From NCBI GenBank assembly GCA_963728475.1, contig CAVSKL010000001.1, positions 1,984,001-2,048,000 of the forward strand: 64,000 nt of DNA, read 5' to 3'. Below are positions 18,549 through 27,400 of the stretch, piece after piece (within the stretch, counting starts at the first letter, position 1; each line of letters begins with the position of its first letter). The translations under genes were made by a program, and so were the position numbers. Below the pieces are notes generated by a model that saw only the letters and a program-made list of their open reading frames with translations, did not search any database and was not told the origin of the DNA. Source of the DNA: CAVSKL01 sp963728475 [NCBI: Candidatus Eiseniibacteriota bacterium]. GTDB lineage: Bacteria; Eisenbacteria; RBG-16-71-46; JABDJR01.

Positions 18549-18680
18549 CCCCGCCCCGGAACGGGTTAGAATCGCCGCCGCGGCGACCGGGTCCGCACGG
18601 GGCGTTCCGGCGACTGGGGACCGCGGCTCTCGACCCAGTGCAGCCCTCGACCTCGGGAAACCGAGCTGAAGGAGTCCCGG

Positions 18681-21600
18681 ATGATCGGCACCAGACTCGG
18701 TCCCTACCGGATCACCGAGCTCATCGGCGAAGGCGGGATGGCCACCGTCTACCGCGCCCACCAGGCCAGCATGGACCGCTACGTGGCGGTCAAGGTGATC
18801 CGCACCGGACTCCTTCTGGATCCGTCCCTGAGGGAGCGTTTCCAGCGTGAGGCGCGGCTCATCGCGCGCCTGGAGCACCCGCACCTTCTCCCGGTCTACG
18901 ACTTCGACGGGGAGCACAATCCACCCTACATCGTGATGCGGTTCCTGGAAGGGGGGACCCTGCGGCAGGTCCTGGACCGGGGGGAGCTGCCCCTGGAGGA
19001 GACGCTCTACATGCTCCGGCAGGTGGCCACCGCCCTGGACTACGCCCATCGCCAGGGGGTGGTCCACCGCGACCTCAAACCCTCCAACATCATGATCGAC
19101 CGGGAAGGGAACGCCTTCGTCACCGACTTCGGGATCGCCCGGGTCGCCGATTCCCAGGAGAACCTCACCGGGACCGGCATCCTGGTCGGCACCCCGGCCT
19201 ACATGTCGCCGGAACAGGCCCAGGCCCGCGGCGACGTGGACGGCAAGGCGGACCTCTACGCCCTGGGGGCGATCGTGTTCGAGATGCTCACCGGGTCCCC
19301 CCCCTTCAAGCACGAGAGCCAGCTGGGCGTGCTCATGGCCCACATCAACGAACCGGCGCCGAGCGTCTGCGACCGCAAACCGGGCATCCCCGAGCGGGTG
19401 GATGCGGTCCTCCGGCGCGCGCTGGCCAAGGATCCCGCCGATCGCCATGCCACCGCCGACGCCCTGGTGGAGGATCTCGCCGCCGCCCTCCGGGTGGACG
19501 CCGCCGGAATCCCCACCCAGCTGGTCTCGCTCACCCAGACCCTCTCCCTGGACCAGCTCGCCGCCTTCGAGAGCCGGGCTCGGAAGAAGGACACCCCGTC
19601 CACCGCCACCCCCTCCGACCAGCAGCGGCAGATGAGCTCCGTCTATCTGGACGTCACCGAGCTGGCCGAGATCCTCTACGAATCGGGGGCGGACGAGGAA
19701 ACGGTGCGAGGGCGCATGGACCGGCTCTGGGAACGCTTCGGCGGCATCGCCGAGGCCGCGCAGGGGGTGATCCAGAGCCGCACCGACCAGGTCGGGGTGG
19801 CGCTCTGGGGCCGGGAGCGGGCCAACGAGGACGACGCCGAGCGCGCGCTCCGGTCCACGTTCCGGATGAAGGACGCGGTGCTGGCGGAGACTCGCCGGCT
19901 CCTTGGAAAGGACTGGGAGCCGACCGAGGAGAATCCGCTCCCCTTCGCCGCCGGCGTCACCACCGGGCCGGTGCTCCTGGAGCGGGAGTCCGAAACCGGG
20001 AGCTACTCCGCCCGGGGGGCCTCGATCACCCTCGCCGGGCGCCTCAAGGAAGCGGCGCCCGCCGGCGCCATCCTGGTCGACTACGACACCTTCACCCAGG
20101 TGCGTGGGGTGTTCACCTTCCATCCCGCGGAGCCGCTCCGGGTGCGGGGGCGGAAGGAGCCGCTCGAAGTCTACGTGGCCAAGAGCGTGAAGCCTCGGGC
20201 GTTCCGCGTGCAGGCCCGAGGGATCGAGGGCGTCGAAACCCGGATGATCGGGCGCGAGATCGAACTCCGGCTCCTGCAGGAGGCGCTCACCCTGACCCTG
20301 GAGGACGGCGAGACCCAGGTGGTGACGGTGGTGGGCGAGGCGGGGATCGGAAAGTCGCGGCTCCTGTTCGAGTTCACCAACTGGATCGATCTCCTCGACG
20401 AGACCATCTGGCTCTTCCGGGCCCGGGCCACCCAGCCGTCCATGCTCCAGCCCTACTCGCTCACCCGCGACCTCTTCTCCTTCCGGTTCCAGATCCTGGA
20501 CTCGGATCCGCTGGACGAGGTGCGGGAGAAGTTCGTCCGGGGAGTGGCCGGGTTCCTGGGGGAAGGGACCGAGGACAAGGCGGTCCTGATCGGGCACCTG
20601 GTCGGGTTCGACTTCTCGGACCATCCCGCGGTGGCCTCGGCCATCCAGAAGCCGGAACTGTTCCAGGAACACGCCCTCCGGTTCCTGAGTGAACTCTTCA
20701 CCACCGCGTCGGAGGTTCATCCGGTGGTGCTCCAGATCGAGGACATCCACTGGGCCGACGACCGGTCCCTGGACCTCATCAACCAGCTGGTGCGGGACAA
20801 CGAACGGATCCCGCTCTTCGTGATCTGCATGGCCCGCCCCAGCCTCTACGAACGGCGGCCGCAATGGGGAGAGGGGCAGCGGTTCCACGAACGGGTCCAC
20901 CTGGAGCCGCTCTCCCAGCTGTCCAGCCGGCGGCTGGTGAAGGAACTCCTGAAGAAGGTCCCCTCGGTTCCCGGCGAGCTCCGGGACCTGGTGGTGGAGC
21001 GGGCCGACGGCAATCCCTTCTACATCGAGGAACTGATCAAGGCGCTCATCGACGACCGGGTGATCCTGAAGGGGGAAGAGGAATGGTCGGTGGACACCAC
21101 CCGGCTGAGCGGGCTCCGGGTGCCGCCCACCCTCACCGGAGTGCTCCAGTCCCGGCTCGACACCCTTCCGCCCGCGCTGCATCAGCTGTTGCAGCGGGCC
21201 TCGGTGGTGGGACGGATCTTCTGGGACCAGGCGGTGGTCCACCTGAGCAACGAGGCGGGGCTCTCCCGGAACGAGGTCGAGGAGATGCTCGAGGAACTCC
21301 GGGCCCGGGAGATGGTTCTCCGCCGGGAGCAGTCCGCGTTCGGCGACACCGGCGAGTACGTCTTCCGCCACGCCATCCTTCGCGACGTGACCTACGAGAC
21401 CCTCATCCCCCGCCAGCGCCGGGTGCTCCACAAGGCGACGGCGGAGTGGCTGCTGGGAGTGGGCGGGGAGCGCGCCGCCGAGTACACGCTCCGGGTGGCC
21501 GAGCACTTCGGGTTGGCCGGGGAACCCGCCACCGCGGCCCGGCAGCTGATCGGGGCGGCCCGGGCCGCCACCGTGCGCGGGGCGTTCGACGAGGCCTCGG

Positions 21601-22613
21601 GGACCCTGCAGCGGGCGCGGGAGATGGTCGAGGAGACCGACGACTCCGCGGCCAAGCTCGAGGTGGAGCTACAGACCGGCATCACCCGCGCGCAACGGGG
21701 AGCGCTCCGGGAGGCGCGGGAAGGCCTGGAACAGATCCTTGAGAAGGCCCGGACCGACGACCACCGGGCGGTTCGAGCCGCCGCTCTCGGCGAACTTTCC
21801 CGGATCGCCCTCCTGCAGGACGACGTGGCCCGCGCCCAGAACCTCTTGGAGGAGGCGCTCCCCCTCACCCGTGAACTCGGCGACCGGCGGGCCCTGGCCA
21901 TCGTCCTCCGCTACATGATGAACGCCCACTTCGACCAGCCGGAAAAGGCGGAGCCCTACGCCCGGGAGGGGATCGCGCTGGCCCGGGAGCTGGGCGACCC
22001 CGACGCCGAAGCCGCCGGCCTGAACGGTCTCGCCATCATCAAGATGGTCCAGGGCCGGGCCGAGGAGGGGATTCGGATCGAGGAGGAGGCGCTGGCCATC
22101 TTCCGCCGGATCGGAAACCCGCGGGGGGTCGCCATGGCCGCCGGCAACATCGCGCTGGAGTACATGTACCAGGGTGACGTGGAACGGGCGCGCGAGCCGC
22201 TGGAACTGGCGCTGAAGTCCGGCCGGGACCTGGAAGCCAACCTCCGGGCCACCGGACTCGAGTACAAGGGACGCATGTTGATCCTGGAGAAGCGGGACGA
22301 GGAGGCCCTGGTCCAGCTCCTGGAGTCGCTGGAGATGGCGCTCGAGGCCGGGGCCAAGCCCACCGCGATGTTGACCCTGTTCGCGGTGCTCCGGGCCCGC
22401 CGGGGCGACCGGGAAACCGCGCTCCGATGGCTGGGACTCCTCCGCCGGCAGGTGGGGGCCTGGCAGTCCACCGACATCCTCAAGGACGTGGAGCGCTTCC
22501 TTCCCGAGGTCCGGGGGGACCTGCCGGACCAGACGGTGGACCGGGTCCTGGAGGAGGGAGCCTCCCTGGAACCGGGCGCGGTCCTCGAGGAGATCCGCCG
22601 CTCCCGGGGGTGA
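18681..22613 (+). CDS. Four-part signalling protein: Ser/Thr kinase, class III cyclase-like domain, AAA ATPase, TPR array
   Basis: A 1310-residue cytoplasmic signalling protein; ATG 18681 has AAGGAG at 18669-18674. Residues 10-270 are a PknB-type kinase with all key residues visible: glycine loop GEGGMATVY (16-24), VAVK Lys38, HRDLKPSN Asp131, DFG Asp149. Residues 317-500 resemble a class III nucleotide cyclase: Asp324 in VYLDVTEL and Asp369 in RTDQVGVALWG match the metal-binding positions. In ASITLAGRL, however, the usual transition-state Asn is Thr450 (Arg454 is kept), so cyclase activity is doubtful. Residues 521-850 are a STAND/AAA-type ATPase with Walker A GEAGIGKS (552-559) and a Walker B-like VVLQIEDIHWADD. 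From about 860 on lies a TPR-rich solenoid. No transmembrane helix is seen, unlike many PknB proteins. No obvious target gene adjoins it. Confidence 0.92.
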   Translation: MIGTRLGPYRITELIGEGGMATVYRAHQASMDRYVAVKVIRTGLLLDPSLRERFQREARLIARLEHPHLLPVYDFDGEHNPPYIVMRFLEGGTLRQVLDRGELPLEETLYMLRQVATALDYAHRQGVVHRDLKPSNIMIDREGNAFVTDFGIARVADSQENLTGTGILVGTPAYMSPEQAQARGDVDGKADLYALGAIVFEMLTGSPPFKHESQLGVLMAHINEPAPSVCDRKPGIPERVDAVLRRALAKDPADRHATADALVEDLAAALRVDAAGIPTQLVSLTQTLSLDQLAAFESRARKKDTPSTATPSDQQRQMSSVYLDVTELAEILYESGADEETVRGRMDRLWERFGGIAEAAQGVIQSRTDQVGVALWGRERANEDDAERALRSTFRMKDAVLAETRRLLGKDWEPTEENPLPFAAGVTTGPVLLERESETGSYSARGASITLAGRLKEAAPAGAILVDYDTFTQVRGVFTFHPAEPLRVRGRKEPLEVYVAKSVKPRAFRVQARGIEGVETRMIGREIELRLLQEALTLTLEDGETQVVTVVGEAGIGKSRLLFEFTNWIDLLDETIWLFRARATQPSMLQPYSLTRDLFSFRFQILDSDPLDEVREKFVRGVAGFLGEGTEDKAVLIGHLVGFDFSDHPAVASAIQKPELFQEHALRFLSELFTTASEVHPVVLQIEDIHWADDRSLDLINQLVRDNERIPLFVICMARPSLYERRPQWGEGQRFHERVHLEPLSQLSSRRLVKELLKKVPSVPGELRDLVVERADGNPFYIEELIKALIDDRVILKGEEEWSVDTTRLSGLRVPPTLTGVLQSRLDTLPPALHQLLQRASVVGRIFWDQAVVHLSNEAGLSRNEVEEMLEELRAREMVLRREQSAFGDTGEYVFRHAILRDVTYETLIPRQRRVLHKATAEWLLGVGGERAAEYTLRVAEHFGLAGEPATAARQLIGAARAATVRGAFDEASGTLQRAREMVEETDDSAAKLEVELQTGITRAQRGALREAREGLEQILEKARTDDHRAVRAAALGELSRIALLQDDVARAQNLLEEALPLTRELGDRRALAIVLRYMMNAHFDQPEKAEPYAREGIALARELGDPDAEAAGLNGLAIIKMVQGRAEEGIRIEEEALAIFRRIGNPRGVAMAAGNIALEYMYQGDVERAREPLELALKSGRDLEANLRATGLEYKGRMLILEKRDEEALVQLLESLEMALEAGAKPTAMLTLFAVLRARRGDRETALRWLGLLRRQVGAWQSTDILKDVERFLPEVRGDLPDQTVDRVLEEGASLEPGAVLEEIRRSRG

Positions 22614-22750
22614 GATCGCGCCCGGGCGGGCGGTGGTGTATCCTGGCAGGGTTCCGGGCGGCGCCGCCGGCCCGGCGTTTCCTCCGCGCCCCCGGGGCTT
22701 CCGCCGCCTCCGGGGCTTTTCGACCACCGGCGGCCGGACCCGTGAACCGT

Positions 22751-24427
22751 ATGAACCGACCGCTACCCAAGCTCGACCCCGACCTTCTCCGCGCGGAGAT
22801 CCTGGGTGCCGACCACCTCTTCACCACCCCCTTCGGGAAGCGCCTCATGCTCTACGCGGACTACACCGCGTCCGGCCGGAACGTGCGTTTCATCGAGCGC
22901 TACCTGGTGCGGATCGAGGAGCGCTACGCCAACACCCACACCGAGGACGACGAGACCGGCCGAAGTACCACCGAACTCCTCCAGGAGGCGGAGCGGACGA
23001 TCAAGCGGGCGGTGAACGGGAACGACGACACCCGGATCGTGGCAGTGGGGACCGGTTCCACCGGCGCCATCCAGAAGCTGCAGGAGATCCTCGGGGTGTA
23101 CCTGCCGCCGGCCACCCGGGAGCGGCTGGGGCCCCACTTCTCCGAGCTTCGACGGACGGGGCCGGTGGTGTTCGTGGGCCCCTACGAGCACCACTCCAAC
23201 GAGGTCTCGTGGCGGGAGTCGCTGGCCGAGGTGGTGGAGGTGGCCCTCGACCCCGAAGGCGGGGTGGACCTGGCCGACCTGGACCGGCGGCTGGCCGATC
23301 CGGCCTTCGAGGGCCGGCCGAGGATCGGGGCGTTCTCCGCGGCCTCGAACGTGACGGGAAGGACGTCCCCGGTTCACGACATCGCCCGCCTCCTCCATCG
23401 ACACGGGGCGCTGGCCTGCTTCGACTTCGCCGCCTGCGCGCCCTACCTGAAGATGGACATGAACCGGGACGCGGAGTCGTACTTCGACGCGCTCTACTTC
23501 TCCCCCCACAAGTACCTGGGGGGGCCGGGGGCGTGCGGGATCCTTCTCTTCAACCGGCGGATCTACCGCGAGGATCTCCCCCCCACCTTCGCCGCCGGCG
23601 GTACCGTGGACTACGTGGGGTTCAACGGCCAGGAGTACACCCGGGACATCGAGGCGCGGGAGAAGGCGGGGACGCCGGGGACGTTGCAGATTCTTCGCGC
23701 CGCGCTGGCCATGCAGTTGGCGGAGGCGGTGGGGTACGAGGAGATCGGGCGCCGGGAGCGCGGCCAGGTCCGGACCGCCCTCGCCCGCTTCACCCGGCAT
23801 CCCGGGATCGAGATCCTGGGGAATCCGGACCCCGAGCGGCGGATCGCCATCATCTCGTTCAACATCCGCCACGGCGACCGCTATCTGCATCCCAAGCTGG
23901 GGACGCGTCTCCTCAACGACCTGTTCGGGATCCAGTCCCGGGCCGGATGTTCGTGCGCGGGCCCCTACGGGCACCATCTGCTTCACATCGACGCCGAGAC
24001 CTCGGGCCGCTACCAGGCCCAGATCGTGGCCGGCTGCCAGGGGGTGAAGCCGGGCTGGATCCGGATCGGCTGCCACTACACCATGGATGACGCCGACCTG
24101 GACTATCTCTGCAGCGCGGTGGAGTTTCTGGCCGGCCACGGACCGGACTTCATCCCGCTCTACCACTTCGACCTGAGGTCCGGCGCGTGGACGCACCGCG
24201 AGGACCGCTCCGAGCCGCCCCGGTTCGGCCTGGACCTGGCCCTGGAGCCGCCGGCGGAGCCCCGGCCGCCCCTCGCCCGCGCCGAGCGCGAGGCCGCCTA
24301 CCGCTCCTACCTGGACCAGGCCCACGCATGGGTCCAACGCCTGGCCGGCGCCGCCCCCGCGGCCTACCGCCCCCTGCCCGAGGCCCAGGAGGCGCTCGCC
24401 TTCTTCCGGGTGGTCGAGTACGAGTAG
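22751..24427 (+). CDS. Class V aminotransferase-fold PLP enzyme, cysteine desulfurase-like
   Basis: PLP-dependent enzyme of 558 residues in the class V (NifS/Csd-like) fold. The PLP lysine is in YFSPHKYLGGPGACG, and the aspartate pairing with the PLP ring is probably in ALACFDFAACAPY. A cysteine-containing loop, SRAGCSCAGPYGHHLLH, sits where cysteine desulfurases carry the persulfide Cys. A second Cys two residues on makes a CSC pair. A C-terminal extension of about 120 residues (from HFDLRSGAWTHRED) is unusual. ATG 22751 is chosen; an in-frame GTG 22742 is possible and neither has a strong ribosome site. It starts 137 bp after the kinase gene and converges with the large minus-strand gene. 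Possible roles are sulfur mobilisation or Cys/selenocysteine lyase chemistry; the substrate cannot be assigned. Confidence 0.82.
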   Translation: MNRPLPKLDPDLLRAEILGADHLFTTPFGKRLMLYADYTASGRNVRFIERYLVRIEERYANTHTEDDETGRSTTELLQEAERTIKRAVNGNDDTRIVAVGTGSTGAIQKLQEILGVYLPPATRERLGPHFSELRRTGPVVFVGPYEHHSNEVSWRESLAEVVEVALDPEGGVDLADLDRRLADPAFEGRPRIGAFSAASNVTGRTSPVHDIARLLHRHGALACFDFAACAPYLKMDMNRDAESYFDALYFSPHKYLGGPGACGILLFNRRIYREDLPPTFAAGGTVDYVGFNGQEYTRDIEAREKAGTPGTLQILRAALAMQLAEAVGYEEIGRRERGQVRTALARFTRHPGIEILGNPDPERRIAIISFNIRHGDRYLHPKLGTRLLNDLFGIQSRAGCSCAGPYGHHLLHIDAETSGRYQAQIVAGCQGVKPGWIRIGCHYTMDDADLDYLCSAVEFLAGHGPDFIPLYHFDLRSGAWTHREDRSEPPRFGLDLALEPPAEPRPPLARAEREAAYRSYLDQAHAWVQRLAGAAPAAYRPLPEAQEALAFFRVVEYE

Positions 24428-24454
24428 CGCCGTCCTGGGAACCGGGGCCCTTCC

Positions 24455-27400
24455 TCAGCGCACTACGACGGCCTTCCCGGTCACGGTCAGGCCGGCAGCC
24501 CGGAGTCTCACGAAGTAGACGCCGGCGGCGGACCTTCCCGGCCTCTGAAAGAGCTCCGAGAACGCCACGGACCCGGTCGGTCCCAGGACGGTGCGCCTTC
24601 CCACAAGCCTCCCTTGGAGGTCCAGCACGGTGATGGTTCCCCAGAGCCGGCCCCCGAGGTCGTAGACGAGCGCTGAGGTCGATCGGATGGGATTCGGGGA
24701 TACGGTCAAGCGTAGAAAGGGTTGGGCGACTCCGGCGCCGGCTCCGATCCCGGTCTGGTTGCTGGCCCGGTTGGCCTGGACGAACGTGACCGCTCCGAGG
24801 CCGGTGCCGTTCTGGGCGTAGACCGTCGCCCGCAACACGGTCGTGCGGACTAGGGACCTATCGGCGAACCCGAAGGGTGTCGGAAGCAGGGTCCAGCGGA
24901 CGGAGGCCGAATCACCGCTGGCCAGGCTTCCGATCCAAACGGTGTCGCTTCCAGCCGCAGTGAGCACGGAGTCCGTAGAGATCGCGGCGTAGACACCGGT
25001 CGCGGACCCGGCGCCCACGTTCCGTACGACCCCGGTGACCCGGAAGGCGTGCCCGACAGACACCGAGTCCGGAGCCCGGAGCGAGGGCAGGAGAACCACG
25101 GGTACTGCCGGCGTGGTGAACAGGGCGGTGACGATGCTGTCTTGGCGGGCGGCGGCGGCGGCGGTCAGGTCGAGAGCCTCCTGTCCCTGGTCCAAGGCGA
25201 GCAGCCGGCCCTCGGCGTTCCCGGGGTCGGCAAGATAAGCGGCAAGGGCCAAATGGAACCGTATCCGCGCGAAGCTCGCTTCGAACACCGACCTGGTCAG
25301 AGCGGTATAGGTGGAGTCGTACGCGGGCACGCTTCGGAGGGCGGAGGCGTAGGCGGCGAGCGCGGGTCCCCCCGCCCATTGACGCCGGTCGGCCAGTTGA
25401 TCGTCGGCGCCCACCAACCCGGGTAGACGGAGGGCGAGGGAGGTCGTGTCCTGGTCGCGGAGGTCATCCATGGCCTGCCGGGCCAGAGTCGCGTAGTCCG
25501 CTTGCGCGGTCGTGGCTTCGGCCAAGAGAGTCCGATACACGCCGGCCGAAGGCCGATGGGTCCGGACAACGGGCGCTCCGGCGGCGGCGACAATGGAAGG
25601 CCTCCCGGGTGACATCGACCCGTCCGGATGGAACGCCTCTCCCGCCATCTCCGGAACGTAGGTACCGGCGATGGCGCTCAGGCCTCGTGACCCGAGCTGG
25701 GTGTTTACAAAGTACCCTGCCGCCGAGGCCGCTTTCGTGATTGCACCGACCAGAGCCATCAGGCCCGTTCCCCATCCGGTCGTTATGAGGCTGAGAGCAT
25801 CGGTCACATCCGCGATCGTTCCCAGGAAGTCCGCCGTGCTTTCGTTGGCTTGGATGCGTTCGTGATAGGCGCCGGAGAGGTTGCGGACGTGCGATACCGT
25901 GGCCGTCACCTGGCTGTCGGCATCGGCCTCTGATCCGGTGAAGTCGTCCGCCCCGGCCCACGAGGCGGACTGGTCCAGGTACCCCTGGGTCTGAGACGCG
26001 TAGCCGCTGAGGAGGACCGTTCCGGCGATGCCGTGAGTCGCGGCGCCGGCCGCGCTGCCGAACAAGCTCCCTCCTCCATCCCCGAACTGACTCTGGATCT
26101 CCCCAAAAGCCAGGTCGATGGCCTCCTGCAAGAGAGCGTCGTCCGGTGAGGCGACTCCCGGAGCGCAGCGCTCGTAGATGTATTGAGCAAGGGTAACCAA
26201 AGCACGCGAAAGTACCGGCTGGACCACGCTCTTGAGAAGCTCGGAGTTCAGGAGGGGCACCAGGATCGTGTGGCTCTCGAAGAGCGAGCCAACCAGGATA
26301 TCGACGATACTGCCCAGGTTGCGGCCGGCGTCGTCGGCCATGGTGAGAGCCCCGGGTACTGCGTCCACCGGGTGGGGGTCCGACCCGTCGCGGGCGGGGT
26401 CGAAGTTGTACGCGTGACGCATACCGCGCAACGCGAAATTCAACCGGTGCAGGGCCAGGAGATCCGCTGGATCCGGGGTGGCGGTGTCGATTCTGCTCGC
26501 CAGAAATTCTTGCACCGATTGTACGTCGTAGGGGTGGCCCGGAAGCCCGAGTCCGGTGAAGAGAGTGTATCTCAAATCGTCCAACTCTCCGGAATAGTAG
26601 TGAGCTTCGTCGGATGCAATCTCCACGGGGTCGCTCTCCACGTACACGGTGGCGCTCCCGGAATCGAGGCCGCTTGCGGTTGCGGTGATCCGCGCTTGGT
26701 CGGGGCCGGTTCCAGCGGTGAGGGTAACGCTCGCCACTCCCCCGGAGGTGGCCGCGTCGCTCGCCGACAATGACCCGCCGCCGGAGAGCGCAAAGTGGAT
26801 GTTGCGGCCGGTGTCGCCGGCCACCAGGTGGCCCGCGGCGTCCTCCACCCGGACCAGAAGGGTCGATTGGCTGGCACCGTCCGGTGGAATCGAAGCCGGG
26901 TCGGGAAGAAGCGCCAGCCGGGCAGGCGGACCGATCACTTGAGCGGTTACGCGATAGGTCACGACTCCGGAGACACTTGGGGTTGGCGCGGAAATGCGCA
27001 GCTGGACGGCATGGTCCCCAAGGCTGGTGGGAAGGAGCGGCCCCTCGGCCTGGAGTCCCCCGTTCACGTCCATCGCCTCCTGAAAGCTCCGCCAGCTGGC
27101 ACCGTCGAGCCACCAGTCCCCGGTCACGGTTCCGGTGAAGGTGCCGGTAATGCGGGCTTCCGGAAAGAGCGCCGTCCCTTCGGGAACGATGACCCCGGAT
27201 TCCGGTCCATATAGGGAGATCATGCTGATGGGCACGGCGGGAGGTGAATACGTAAAGCTCCCGACGGAGCTGGAAGGCCCATCTCCGCCGGAATTAACGG
27301 CCGACACTCGCCAATAGATTTCGCCGTCTCTCGGAGCCAAGGTGACCATCTTCGAGGAGCCGATGATGTCGCTTTGCGACCAGGTCAGGTCCGAACCGGG

